Shown in pieces: positions 52,850 to 61,336 of a DNA stretch of 64,000 nt (position 1 is the stretch's first letter; the number at the start of each line of letters is the position of its first letter). The stretch is from positions 1 through 64,000 of the forward strand of contig JACJWW010000002.1 in the NCBI GenBank assembly GCA_020636935.1, read 5' to 3'. The notes below the pieces were generated by a model. That model was not told the origin of the DNA, ran no database searches, and was given only the letters and a program-made list of their open reading frames with translations. Both the position numbers and the translations under genes were made by a program. The stretch comes from Nocardioidaceae bacterium (GTDB lineage Bacteria; Actinomycetota; Actinomycetes; Propionibacteriales; Nocardioidaceae).

Positions 52850-53028
52850 GTTCTCTCCAATCAATTGCGCATTACGCCGTTAGGCCCCATTGGATGTCCA
52901 CAAGCGAATTGTGAGGGGTGCCACAAGTACCTTCCACCATAGTTGTTTCATCAACTTTCGGCTGGGCTTGGTCACATCTTGGCCAACTACAGAACCAGAC
53001 AGAACGGGAAATGTCTTACGGCAGGGGT

Positions 53029-53034
53029 TAGCCT
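53029..53034 (+). promoter_or_regulatory. Putative -10 element of the PAC2 gene (TAGCCT)
   Basis: TAGCCT with 7 bases to the ATG at 53042. The 52850-53041 divergent spacer toward metH shows nothing else I can name. Confidence 0.45.
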
Positions 53035-53041
53035 GAACCCG

Positions 53042-53893
53042 ATGATCGAATATTCAGCGACGCCGAGGCTGATCGACCCGGTCTTGGTCTGTGCCTTCCA
53101 GGGTTGGAATGACGCTGCCGGAGCTGCATCGGATGTCATTGATCATCTGATCACCACTTGGCAGGCGACCCAGATCGGTGCTTTCGACCCAGAGGACTAC
53201 TACGACTATCAGGTCAACCGCCCAGTCATCACGATTGATGACGCGGGGATGCGGCAGCTTACCTGGCCAAGCACTCGCATCTACGTGGCCCGACCGCCGG
53301 GTGCTTTGCGCGATGTCATCTGTGTGCAAGGGATTGAGCCAAATATTCGTTGGCGTGCCTTCACCGCAGAGATCCTGGAGCTCGCCGAAACACTCTCCAC
53401 CAGTTTGTTGGTGAATCTCGGCTCATTGCTTGCGGACGTGCCACGTTCGCGGCCCATGAGAGTGACCGGCAGTGCCAGTGAAGTCGATCTCGAAGACCGA
53501 CTAGGGTTGCCTCCGTCCACTTACGAAGGCCCAACGGGCATCCTTGGAGTGATCAACGAAGCCTGTGCCCAAGTAGATCTGCCTACAGTGAGCTATTGGG
53601 CTGCTGTGCCGCACTATCTGCCTCAAGGCCCAAATCCGAAAGCCAGCTTGGGGCTCATTGCCAGTCTGGAAGACCTGCTTGACATCTCGATCGAACTTGG
53701 TGACCTGCCCGAGGAGGTTCAGGCGTGGGAGCGCGGCGTGGCTGAACTGATTGATGAAGACGAAGACCTTCATGACTATGTGCGCTCTTTGGAGGAGGCA
53801 CACGACACGGCGGGTCTTCCAGAGGCATCCGGCGACGAGATTGCCCGAGAGTTCGAGCGTTATCTCAAACGTCGCAATCGGCCGGAATCCTGA
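53042..53893 (+). CDS. PAC2 (proteasome assembly chaperone 2) family protein
   Basis: 283 residues of the PAC2 fold: PVLVCAFQGWNDAAGAASDV near the N-terminus, then RWRAFTAEILELAETL, LVNLGSLLADVPRSRPMRV and a C-terminal helical region rich in acid (LIDEDEDLHDYVRSLEEAH). Eukaryotic PAC2 helps assemble 20S alpha rings. The actinobacterial family (Rv2125 type) lies near the proteasome genes, but a role in assembly there is unproven. ATG 53042 is the start supported by TAGCCT; the open frame from 52943 overlaps non-coding sequence. Confidence 0.85.
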   Translation: MIEYSATPRLIDPVLVCAFQGWNDAAGAASDVIDHLITTWQATQIGAFDPEDYYDYQVNRPVITIDDAGMRQLTWPSTRIYVARPPGALRDVICVQGIEPNIRWRAFTAEILELAETLSTSLLVNLGSLLADVPRSRPMRVTGSASEVDLEDRLGLPPSTYEGPTGILGVINEACAQVDLPTVSYWAAVPHYLPQGPNPKASLGLIASLEDLLDISIELGDLPEEVQAWERGVAELIDEDEDLHDYVRSLEEAHDTAGLPEASGDEIAREFERYLKRRNRPES

Positions 53894-53905
53894 GTCGCCA
53901 GCCAG

Positions 53906-55132
53906 CTAGAGGGTCAGGCCTAAGGAAGAGGCCACCAGGTCACGGATCTGTTCCTGCCCCGACTGACTATGGCCACCTTGGATTGTGCTCAGCGCCCACT
54001 GGTCCACGGCTCGAAGTGCACGTGGCGCATCCAGGTCCTCAGCCAAGGCGCGTTGTACCTCGACCACCACCGGGCCTGCATCTGCGGTGCTGGTTGCGTT
54101 GATGGCTGCTTGCCAGGACCTCAGGCGCTCATGGGCCTGGCTCGCATCAGAATCCAGCCACTCCCAATCAGAACGGTAATGGTGATTGAGCAAGGCCAGC
54201 CTGATCACGCGGGGATCCACTCCTTGAGCACGCAACTGGGAGACCAACACCAGATTGCCCTTGGACTTCGACATCTTCTCGCCATCAAGTCCCACCATCC
54301 CGGCATGGGCGAAGCAAAGTGCGAATGGGCTGGTTGGCGACAAAGCATTCGCTTGGGCAGCACTCATCTCATGGTGAGGAAAGACGAGGTCGGAACCACC
54401 CCCTTGCACTTCGAAGGCCGTGCCCAGATAGTGACGGGCGATGGCAGAGCATTCGACGTGCCACCCGGGACGTCCGCTTCCGAATGGACTCTCCCAGGCG
54501 GGCTCACCTGGCCTCTCGGCTTGCCAAAGCAAACAGTCGAGTGCGTCCTCCTTGCCCGGACGCTCTGGATCACCGCCACGCTCAGCGAACAAACTGCGCA
54601 TCTGCTCATCCTCGAAGCCAGACACGGCTCCAAATGATGCGACTGAGTGTGACCTGAAATAGAGGTCCCGGTCGACGCGATAAACCATGCCCGCGTCCTG
54701 CAATTCTTGGATCATCTCAATCACCAGCGGGATCGACTCGACAGCTCCGATGTAATCCCTCGGCGGGATCACTTCAAGGGCTTCCATGTCTTCGCGGAAG
54801 AGCGCAATCTCAGACTCCGCCAACGAGGTCCAATCAACTCCAGTCGCCTGAGCCCGTTCGAGCAGCGGGTCATCGACATCGGTGACATTTTGGACGAAGT
54901 CCACAGCGATGCCGGCGTTTCGCCAAGCTCGATTCAGCAGATCAAAGGCCACATAAGTGGCTGCATGCCCCATGTGAGTGGCGTCGTACGGCGTTATCCC
55001 GCAGACATACATGCGCGCCCTGGCATCAGTGCCGGGTAGAGCAAGCATGCTGTGGGAAGCGGTGTCATGGATCCGTGGAACTGGAGCCAGGACAGTGGAT
55101 CGAGGCAGCTTTGGTTCCTTCCACGATTGCAT
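53906..55132 (-). CDS. mshC: Cysteine:GlcN-Ins ligase MshC (mycothiol synthesis)
   Basis: Joins cysteine to glucosaminyl-inositol with ATP, the third step of mycothiol synthesis. 408 residues, derived from cysteinyl-tRNA synthetase but lacking the anticodon-binding domain. The N-terminal MQSW, the class-I HIGH-like THMGHAATYV, YVCGITPYDATH with a zinc-binding Cys, and the KMSKS loop KMSKSKGN are present. It is shorter than CysS (about 460) and begins like known MshC proteins. TAGGCT lies 6 bases before the ATG on the minus strand. Marks the organism as a mycothiol producer. Confidence 0.93.
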   Translation of the reverse strand: MQSWKEPKLPRSTVLAPVPRIHDTASHSMLALPGTDARARMYVCGITPYDATHMGHAATYVAFDLLNRAWRNAGIAVDFVQNVTDVDDPLLERAQATGVDWTSLAESEIALFREDMEALEVIPPRDYIGAVESIPLVIEMIQELQDAGMVYRVDRDLYFRSHSVASFGAVSGFEDEQMRSLFAERGGDPERPGKEDALDCLLWQAERPGEPAWESPFGSGRPGWHVECSAIARHYLGTAFEVQGGGSDLVFPHHEMSAAQANALSPTSPFALCFAHAGMVGLDGEKMSKSKGNLVLVSQLRAQGVDPRVIRLALLNHHYRSDWEWLDSDASQAHERLRSWQAAINATSTADAGPVVVEVQRALAEDLDAPRALRAVDQWALSTIQGGHSQSGQEQIRDLVASSLGLTL

Positions 55133-55138
55133 GTCGTG

Positions 55139-55144
55139 AGCCTA
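55139..55144 (-). promoter_or_regulatory. Putative -10 element of mshC (TAGGCT)
   Basis: Minus-strand TAGGCT, 6 bases before the ATG at 55132. It is 22 bases from the stop of the SCO1664-like gene, so mshC may have its own leaderless transcript. Confidence 0.45.
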
Positions 55145-55165
55145 ACCAACCCCTGGTGTCCACGG

Positions 55166-55939
55166 TCACATCGGTGGCCATGGCAATGCCGGCCAATCTG
55201 CAGGGGCCCGCGGCATCACGCGGTTTCGGATGGTGCGCCGTACGCGTTGTGCCAGGGCAGCTACTTCCTGGCTGGTCAATGCCAACTCCAGTTGTGCACC
55301 TAGGCCGGCGTCCAACTCCTCAAGGAGGGCGGTCAACGACTCAAGGTAGTCGTCTGGGATCAGGCGATCGCTGAATCCCCACAGAATGGTGCGCAGTTTG
55401 TCGCGATGATGAAAACACAGTCCGTGGTCGATGCCGAAGCGCTGCCCATCTGTCTGGGCCAATATGTGACCTCCCTTGCGATCAGTGTTGTTTGTGATCA
55501 AATCGAAGATCGCCATCCGGAACAATGCCGATGAGTCCTCGTGGGCCAAGACCAGCTGCCTGCCGTGCGAGTCGGTCGCCTCCAAGACAGGCAAGTAGCC
55601 GTGGGGGATCTGATCGGCCTCAGCTATCAGGGCTGGGAAATCGTCTTCTGAGGTGTCGATCCAGCGTTGCACGACGCCCATCCCATAGGGGCCGTCGCGA
55701 AGCACTGTGTCGGGGACAATGCCCCAACCGAGCGATTGCGAAACCAGCCAGGCGGAATGCTCTCGGTGCGCAAGGGTGCCATCAGGGAAGTCCCACAGGG
55801 CTCGTTCGCCCGAGATCGGCTTGTAGGCACACTGCAATCCGCTGGGCAAACGACATAGGTAGGTCTCATTTGAGGCGGGTCGGACCAGCCCCAGAACCTC
55901 CAGTTCTCCCTTCTGAAGATCTCGCAGCGCTTTGTTCAA
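55166..55939 (-). CDS. SCO1664-family protein (PI-kinase/HipA-like fold)
   Basis: 257 residues. Family members resemble phosphatidylinositol 3/4-kinases in the nucleotide-binding and catalytic parts: AYKPISGERALWDFP with a Lys, and FDLITNNTDRKGGHIL with GIDHGLCFH in place of the catalytic loop and the metal DHG. The substrate is unknown. TTG 55939 is chosen: GGAGG stands 5 bases upstream and it overlaps the DUF3090 stop (TTGA). A longer reading from 56017 would overlap the neighbour. Transcribed after DUF3090 and the histidine phosphatase. Confidence 0.8.
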   Translation of the reverse strand: MNKALRDLQKGELEVLGLVRPASNETYLCRLPSGLQCAYKPISGERALWDFPDGTLAHREHSAWLVSQSLGWGIVPDTVLRDGPYGMGVVQRWIDTSEDDFPALIAEADQIPHGYLPVLEATDSHGRQLVLAHEDSSALFRMAIFDLITNNTDRKGGHILAQTDGQRFGIDHGLCFHHRDKLRTILWGFSDRLIPDDYLESLTALLEELDAGLGAQLELALTSQEVAALAQRVRRTIRNRVMPRAPADWPALPWPPM

Positions 55940-56466
55940 CCAAGCCTCCGATGGAAACCATTTGCGCGCACACACAGATGACCCTCTGCATCCAGGGGAC
56001 GCCCGCAGAAGATGCAAGGGGGCCGCCCGGCAGCCACCAAACGTTGGGCCCGCTCAGCGAACGCCGTGGCCTGTGCCGGAAGGAGATGCACAGCGAGCAC
56101 CTCTGGGCTTGTCTCCTCAGCCGAGTAGGCCTCGATGACCACTCGATGGCCTTGGCCATCCCACGAAAGCTGGATTGTGCCCACTCTGAACTGATCGACC
56201 AGTGGTTGCTCAAGTGGACCGTTGTCCACCCCGCCCAAATACTCGTTGTCAGACCCAGCAGCGGAATTGCTTGGCGAAACTTGTTCGAGCAGGTCGTTGA
56301 TCTTGTCGGCCAGGATCAGCACCTGTTCCTTCTCCACACTCACCGACGTGATCATGCGGCCACTGCGCGCTTGGAGGAAGAAGGTGCGTTGGCCTGGGAC
56401 TCCAACCACCCCTGCGACGAATCGCTCCGGTGGGTCGTAGAGGTGCACCAGCGAGTTGTCACTCAT
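55936..56466 (-). CDS. DUF3090 family protein
   Basis: 176 residues. The family pattern is clear: DPPERFVAGVVGVPGQRTFFLQ, KEQVLILADKINDLLEQV, and at the C-terminus PPCIFCGRPLDAEGHLCVRANG, a CxxC/Cys zinc-like cluster. Function unknown. It is conserved in order with the SCO1664 protein and the phosphatase in actinobacteria (Rv2134c). The start overlaps the phosphatase stop by ATGA and the end overlaps the SCO1664 start, so all three are coupled. Confidence 0.88.
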   Translation of the reverse strand: MSDNSLVHLYDPPERFVAGVVGVPGQRTFFLQARSGRMITSVSVEKEQVLILADKINDLLEQVSPSNSAAGSDNEYLGGVDNGPLEQPLVDQFRVGTIQLSWDGQGHRVVIEAYSAEETSPEVLAVHLLPAQATAFAERAQRLVAAGRPPCIFCGRPLDAEGHLCVRANGFHRRLG

Positions 56467-57140
56467 TGCCCACCTCCCACAGTCGCCCCTCGAACACGTC
56501 CGGGGTCACTGGTCGGCCGCAAGAGGTCTGCCAACCCTCCAGAGGTGGTGTTCATTGCCAGCACGTAGGGGCGCTCAGGGGTGTAGCGGATCACCGAAAG
56601 GCTGGCGGGACTCACCAAGATTCGTTGGAATGCATCAAGGTGCGCACCCAATGCCTCGTTCAACAGGGCCTTGATGATGTCGCCATGCGAGACTGCCAGC
56701 CAGATCGAATCCTCACCCTGCGCCTCGGTGACTTCACTGTCAATCCGGCGTACGGACAAGACTGCACGGGTGGCCATCTCGCTCACCGACTCGCCATTGG
56801 GAAATCGGGCTCTCGTAGGGTGGACCTGCACAGTGCGCCACAGATCCTCAGCGGCCAAGTCCTTGACCTGACCTCCCGTCCAATCTCCGTAGTCACACTC
56901 ATCGAGACCCGGCTCAACGGCCACCTCATGATCGGGAGCCAGTAGACCGGCAGTCTGGAGGCAGCGCTGCATCGGGCTCGACACCACTCGGCTCAGCTCG
57001 AGGCCTTCCAATCGAAGCTCTGCCGACCGAGCCTGGGCGATTCCTTGTTCATCCAGACCAATGCCAGCGGTCCGGCCCGCGAGGATCCCTGATGCGTTGG
57101 CGGCAGTCCTGCCATGTCTGGCGAGAATCAAAATGGCCAT
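56463..57140 (-). CDS. Histidine phosphatase / phosphoglycerate mutase-like (Rv2135c-like)
   Basis: 225 residues. The phosphohistidine motif LARHGRTAANASG at the N-terminus and VSHGDIIKALLNEALG with the second His mark the histidine phosphatase superfamily. A phosphatase acting on a small phosphorylated metabolite is likely; mutase activity is less so. It starts the DUF3090-SCO1664 trio and is followed on its 5' side by uppP in the same direction after a 40-base gap. Confidence 0.87.
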   Translation of the reverse strand: MAILILARHGRTAANASGILAGRTAGIGLDEQGIAQARSAELRLEGLELSRVVSSPMQRCLQTAGLLAPDHEVAVEPGLDECDYGDWTGGQVKDLAAEDLWRTVQVHPTRARFPNGESVSEMATRAVLSVRRIDSEVTEAQGEDSIWLAVSHGDIIKALLNEALGAHLDAFQRILVSPASLSVIRYTPERPYVLAMNTTSGGLADLLRPTSDPGRVRGATVGGGQ

Positions 57141-57180
57141 GAAGTGGAGACTACGCCGTCAGCCCAGACTCATCCTGCGA

Positions 57181-58008
57181 TCAGGTGGCACTCATCACAC
57201 CAGTGACGAGCAGTCCGATGATCACCAGACCCAAGCCAACCCGATATGGCACAAACCAACTGATCGAGTGGTGGGCCACAAACTTCAACAGCCAAGCAAC
57301 TGAGGCATAGGCCACCACGAAGGCCACCAGCGTACCCACGATGACCTGGCCCACTCCGATGTCAGAGCCGAAGACATCCTTGAGTTGATACAGGCCTGCA
57401 GCAGTCAGGGCTGGGATTGAGAGGAAGAAGCTGATCCGGGTGGCGGCAACCCGGTCAATCCCCAGGAGCAGACCCGCAGAGATGGTGGCTCCCGAACGAG
57501 AGACACCGGGGACGAGCGCAATGCACTGCACCGAGCCAATGATCAGCGCATCCTTGAGGGTCATCCGCTTCTCGCTGCGCTCCTGGGTCGCCAACTTCTC
57601 AGCCAGCACCATCACTACGCTCCACAAGATCAGGGCTCCGGCCACGACCCACAGTGAACGCAGCGGACCCGTGATGAAGTCCTTGGCCAAAAGGCCCACC
57701 ACGCCAATGGGTAATGAACCAAAGATGACATACCAGCCCATTCGATGGTCGAGTGTCCCGCGGTACTCGGGCTTGACCAAGCCCTTGAACCAAGCAGTCG
57801 CGATCACAACGATGTCCTTGAAGAAGTAGACGAGCACCGCTGTGATGGCGCCCATCTGAATCACGGCGGTATAAGCAGTGATGGCCGGGTCGTCGATCTT
57901 CAACCCCAACAGACTCTCGACAAGGGTCAGATGCCCAGTGCTTGACACCGGGAGGAACTCAGTCAGCCCTTCGACAATGCCGAGAATGATCGCCTCGAAG
58001 TAGTTCAC
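57181..58008 (-). CDS. uppP: Undecaprenyl-diphosphatase (bacitracin resistance)
   Basis: Integral membrane enzyme that recycles undecaprenyl pyrophosphate to the monophosphate for cell-wall synthesis. 275 residues with about eight hydrophobic segments. Both active-site motifs are present: VEGLTEFLPVSSTGHL (Glu-rich) and ALVPGVSRSGATI (PGxSRSG). GTG 58008 (VNYFEAIILG) is preferred since the earlier frame (to 58071) is Arg/Cys-rich and unlike the family. It belongs to the same leftward run as the phosphatase gene. Confidence 0.95.
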   Translation of the reverse strand: MNYFEAIILGIVEGLTEFLPVSSTGHLTLVESLLGLKIDDPAITAYTAVIQMGAITAVLVYFFKDIVVIATAWFKGLVKPEYRGTLDHRMGWYVIFGSLPIGVVGLLAKDFITGPLRSLWVVAGALILWSVVMVLAEKLATQERSEKRMTLKDALIIGSVQCIALVPGVSRSGATISAGLLLGIDRVAATRISFFLSIPALTAAGLYQLKDVFGSDIGVGQVIVGTLVAFVVAYASVAWLLKFVAHHSISWFVPYRVGLGLVIIGLLVTGVMSAT

Positions 58009-58090
58009 GTAGGGCACAGTACGGCGTAATGTCGCCGAGCAACCACATGGCACCCGGCGAGCCCTGGTCAAGGCAAGACGTAGGTACGGT

Positions 58091-58096
58091 TAGCCT
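58091..58096 (+). promoter_or_regulatory. Putative -10 element of the aldo/keto reductase gene (TAGCCT)
   Basis: TAGCCT is followed by 6 bases and the ATG at 58103. It shares an 82-base divergent spacer with uppP. Confidence 0.45.
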
Positions 58097-58102
58097 TCCC
58101 AC

Positions 58103-59047
58103 ATGGAGCAGCGATTCCTCGGTCGCAGTGGGCTGTCAGTGTCGCGCCTGGCCCTTGGGACCATGACTTGGGGTAGAGACACCGATGAACACGAGGCTGA
58201 AGAGCAATTGTCTGAGTTCGTCAATGCAGGCGGCACTCTCATCGACACTGCATTTGGCTACGCAGACGGCGACTCCGAACGGCTCCTGGGGTCGCTGTTC
58301 GGCAAGGCGATCAACCGTGAAGACATCATCTTGGCCACCAAAGCTGGGATCTTCCGCAAGGGTCGTGAGCAGGTCACTGACACCTCCCGCGGTCACTTGA
58401 TCAATGCGCTTGAGGAGTCTCTTAGACGGTTGAACACCGACCATCTTGACCTCTGGCAGGTGCACATCTGGAGTGATCTGACCCCGATTGAGGAGACTCT
58501 CAGCGCACTCGAACATGCCGTGAGCAGCGGCAAGGCCAGATATGCGGGGATCAGCAACTACTCCGGCTGGCAGACAGCTCAGGCAGCGACCCTGCAGAGG
58601 GTGCTCCCCGGCCGCACCCCCTTGGTGTCGACGCAGATGGAGTATTCACTTCTCAACCGCGACATCGAAGATGAGGTACTCCCAGCAGCGGATGCGCTTG
58701 GGTTGGGCCTGTTGTGCTGGTCTCCCTTGGGTCGTGGCGTCTTGACGGGCAAATATCGCAGCGGGACTCCGGTCAACTCCCGCGGTGCATCAAAGGCTTT
58801 CGCGAATTTCGTGGCCCGATATGCAGATGAGCACTCCAGGCGCATAGTCGAAGCAGTCGCCAAGGCCGCTGAAGGTCTGGAGATGAGTCCACTTGAAGTC
58901 GCCTTGTTGTGGATCCGAGACCGGCCCGGTGTCACGAGCGCGATTGTCGGTGCCCGCACAGCTGAACAGCTCAGAGCCAGTTTGGCTACCGAGCACATGA
59001 CTCTCCCACCGGAGATCATCACCGCCCTCGAAGACGTGTCCAGATGA
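58103..59047 (+). CDS. Aldo/keto reductase
   Basis: NADPH-dependent TIM-barrel oxidoreductase of 314 residues. The tetrad is seen: Asp in TLIDTAFGYADG, Tyr in the same loop, Lys in ILATKAG, and His in WQVHIWSD. The C-terminal NADP region is AIVGARTAEQLRASLA. Substrate not known; such genes near uppP are conserved in actinobacteria. No ribosome binding site is visible. DUF5703 follows after 4 bases. Confidence 0.9.
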   Translation: MEQRFLGRSGLSVSRLALGTMTWGRDTDEHEAEEQLSEFVNAGGTLIDTAFGYADGDSERLLGSLFGKAINREDIILATKAGIFRKGREQVTDTSRGHLINALEESLRRLNTDHLDLWQVHIWSDLTPIEETLSALEHAVSSGKARYAGISNYSGWQTAQAATLQRVLPGRTPLVSTQMEYSLLNRDIEDEVLPAADALGLGLLCWSPLGRGVLTGKYRSGTPVNSRGASKAFANFVARYADEHSRRIVEAVAKAAEGLEMSPLEVALLWIRDRPGVTSAIVGARTAEQLRASLATEHMTLPPEIITALEDVSR

Positions 59048-59051
59048 GCCG

Positions 59052-59333
59052 GTGACAGTGATGACAACTCCCACTGCTTTCGGAGCCGTACGCCGTTCCG
59101 GACGGTCACAGTGGAGATCGCTGCGACCGGGGGTCGAGTGGCAGTTTGAGCAGGTCGTGCTGTCGCGTGACTTGTCCAAGTCAGCAGTCACTCGCTTCCT
59201 GGTCGAACAGGCAGACACGGGAGGATGGGAGTTGGACAGAGTCCGGATCCGGGCCGACGGCACCAGACGCGTGCAACTGCGCCGCAAGATCATCCGGCAA
59301 AGAGCCACAATCTTTCCGATCGAGTGGGGCTAA
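59052..59333 (+). CDS. DUF5703 small protein
   Basis: 93 residues (or 90 from ATG 59061). The family core is WQFEQVVLSRDLSKSAVTRF, DTGGWELDRVRIRADGTRRV and a strongly basic end (QLRRKIIRQR). No membrane segment or known catalytic motif. It follows the aldo/keto reductase by 4 bases and so is in its operon; the same pair occurs in other actinobacteria. The stop shares CTAA with the convergent M20 peptidase stop. Function unknown. Confidence 0.8.
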   Translation: MTVMTTPTAFGAVRRSGRSQWRSLRPGVEWQFEQVVLSRDLSKSAVTRFLVEQADTGGWELDRVRIRADGTRRVQLRRKIIRQRATIFPIEWG

Positions 59334-60658
59334 CCAATCTGGTCGAGAAAGCCGTCCAGGACCCTGGCGCCAAACCTGAGCGACTCCATCGGAACTCGCT
59401 CATCAACACCGTGAAACAACGCGGTGAAGTCGAGATCCTCAGGCAGCCTCAGTGGGGTGAAGCCGAATGACCTGATCCCTAAGGTGTCAAAATGCTTTGC
59501 GTCAGTACCACCGCTCATGAGATACGGAGCGACCAGCGCATCTTGGTCTTGTTCCAGCAATGCCGAAGTCATGGCTTGAGCCAGATCCCCAGTGAAACTG
59601 TTTTCCAGAGCTCCCAGCTGCACATCGCTCGTAATCTCGATATCGGGCCCTGCGAGTTGAAATAGGGTCTCAAAGAACTCATCCTCATATCCCGGAAGCA
59701 TGCGTCCATCAATCCTGGCTTCGGCGACACCGGGCACGACATTGACCTTGTAACCGGCATCCAACATGCTGGGATTGGCTGTGTTTCGGATCGCGGCTCC
59801 AAGCATCCTGGCGGCCGGACCAAACTCCGCAATCAGGCTCTCTGCATTCTCGGGGGTTGCGGTGACCTCAGCCAATTCTCCTACCGCGGCCAAGAGCACC
59901 TGCATGGTCGGAGTCAACCGAACAGGCCACTCATGGGCACCGATCCGGGCCACTGCTGCACAAAGCCGCGTCACTGCATTGTCCGGATGAACCATGGACC
60001 CATGACCGGCGCTCCCCTTTGAATGCAGTCTCAGCCAGGCCATCCCCTTCTCAGCGGCTTCGATCAAGTACAGCCGACGCCCTTTGACCGTCGTACTGAA
60101 ACCGCCGACCTCTCCAATCGCCTCAGTGACTCCTTCAAAATGCTCACGGCAATGCTCGACCAGATGTCCAGCACCAAGTCCACCTCCCGCCTCTTCGTCG
60201 GCGGTGAAGCACAACACGATCGGCCTGCTTGGGAGATCACCTCGTCGAACACGTGCCCGCACGACCGAGAGCAACATGGCGTCGAAGTCCTTCATGTCGA
60301 CTGCCCCACGACCCCAAACCATCCCGTCCTTGATCTCCCCTGAGAACGGCGCAACCTGCCAATCTGATGACACCGCAGGCACCACGTCGAGATGTCCGTG
60401 GATCAACAATGGGTCACCAATATCTCCACCCCAGTGCGCAATCAAAGAGGTCCTACCTGGCTCAGACTCATACAGATCTGAGTGGATCCCTACCTCATCA
60501 AGTAGGCCAGCAACGTGCTCAGCGACGGCACGCTCACCAGGACCGGTTGAGTCACCGAAGTTCGAACTGTCGAACCGGATCAACTCTGCACACAGGTTGA
60601 CCACTTCAGCATCGGGGGCATCCGCCGGATCGTGAGCTTGATCGAAAGAGGCTGTCAT
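59330..60658 (-). CDS. M20 family metallopeptidase (ArgE/DapE-like)
   Basis: Zinc-dependent amidohydrolase of 442 residues. Metal ligands are visible: LIHGHLDVVPAV, WGRGAVDMKD, CFTADEEAGGGLGA (catalytic Glu-Glu), and a dimerisation domain in the middle. It may act on N-acyl amino acids or dipeptides; the exact substrate is not given by sequence. In M. tuberculosis the counterpart is Rv2141c. ATG 60658 gives a natural N-terminus; the open frame from 60730 reads into the tRNA promoter region. GAGGG lies just before the ATG. Confidence 0.88.
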   Translation of the reverse strand: MTASFDQAHDPADAPDAEVVNLCAELIRFDSSNFGDSTGPGERAVAEHVAGLLDEVGIHSDLYESEPGRTSLIAHWGGDIGDPLLIHGHLDVVPAVSSDWQVAPFSGEIKDGMVWGRGAVDMKDFDAMLLSVVRARVRRGDLPSRPIVLCFTADEEAGGGLGAGHLVEHCREHFEGVTEAIGEVGGFSTTVKGRRLYLIEAAEKGMAWLRLHSKGSAGHGSMVHPDNAVTRLCAAVARIGAHEWPVRLTPTMQVLLAAVGELAEVTATPENAESLIAEFGPAARMLGAAIRNTANPSMLDAGYKVNVVPGVAEARIDGRMLPGYEDEFFETLFQLAGPDIEITSDVQLGALENSFTGDLAQAMTSALLEQDQDALVAPYLMSGGTDAKHFDTLGIRSFGFTPLRLPEDLDFTALFHGVDERVPMESLRFGARVLDGFLDQIG

Positions 60659-60766
60659 GCCCTCAACTCTTACATGCTCCGGGCACAACTCGCTCGCCCC
60701 ATGTGGACCCGAGTTCGGCCATAACGGCATCCTGCGCTATCGTCTGGAACGCTTCATTTAAAGAGG

Positions 60767-60840
<74 letters not shown>

Positions 60841-60906
60841 CGTTTTGTCGGTATTGTCCACTGAATACTCGTTCCGAGTAATCAGTCCAGCCAAGGAGCG
60901 GCCTCA

Positions 60907-61284
60907 ATGGCAACCACAAACCAGACCTGCCGAGACACCGTCGAGAAGTACATCGCGATGCTGACCGACGACTCGAAGACCGGAGCCGACTTCACCGCCC
61001 TGTACGCCGAAGGTGCCACGGTGGAAGACCCGGTCGGATCGGCGCAACTCAGCGATGCAGCGGCAATCGAAGAGTTCTACAACGCGATCCCGGCAGATCG
61101 GGCAGCAACCCTGCGCGACCTGCGCACGGTCGCAGGAGAGGCTGTCTTCAGCTTCGAACTCACCATGAACTTCCCCGATCACAAGATGACCATCAAGCCA
61201 TTCGACATGATGGTGATCAACGAATACGGAAAGATCGCCTCGATGCGGGCCTTTTGGAGCGACGAAGACATCACCTTCGGCTGA
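60907..61284 (+). CDS. NTF2-like / ketosteroid-isomerase-fold protein
   Basis: 125 residues of the NTF2-like fold (SnoaL/steroid delta-isomerase group). The segment LYAEGATVEDPVGS has the Asp that in ketosteroid isomerases acts as base, and FDMMVINEYGKIASMRAFW the second half. Catalysis on steroids or related small molecules is possible but not shown. It has AAGGAG 10 bases before the ATG. It stands alone between tRNA-Pro and convergent der. No signal peptide. Confidence 0.78.
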   Translation: MATTNQTCRDTVEKYIAMLTDDSKTGADFTALYAEGATVEDPVGSAQLSDAAAIEEFYNAIPADRAATLRDLRTVAGEAVFSFELTMNFPDHKMTIKPFDMMVINEYGKIASMRAFWSDEDITFG

Positions 61285-61336
61285 AGCACGCCTTCACTTC
61301 AGAGGGATCCAGCAGCTCCAAGCAGGGAAAGCACCC

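Noticed and set aside
52850..53041. A cobalamin or S-adenosyl-methionine riboswitch before metH
   Set aside because: The spacer is under 200 bases and I cannot find the B12 box or a conserved SAM core on the minus strand.
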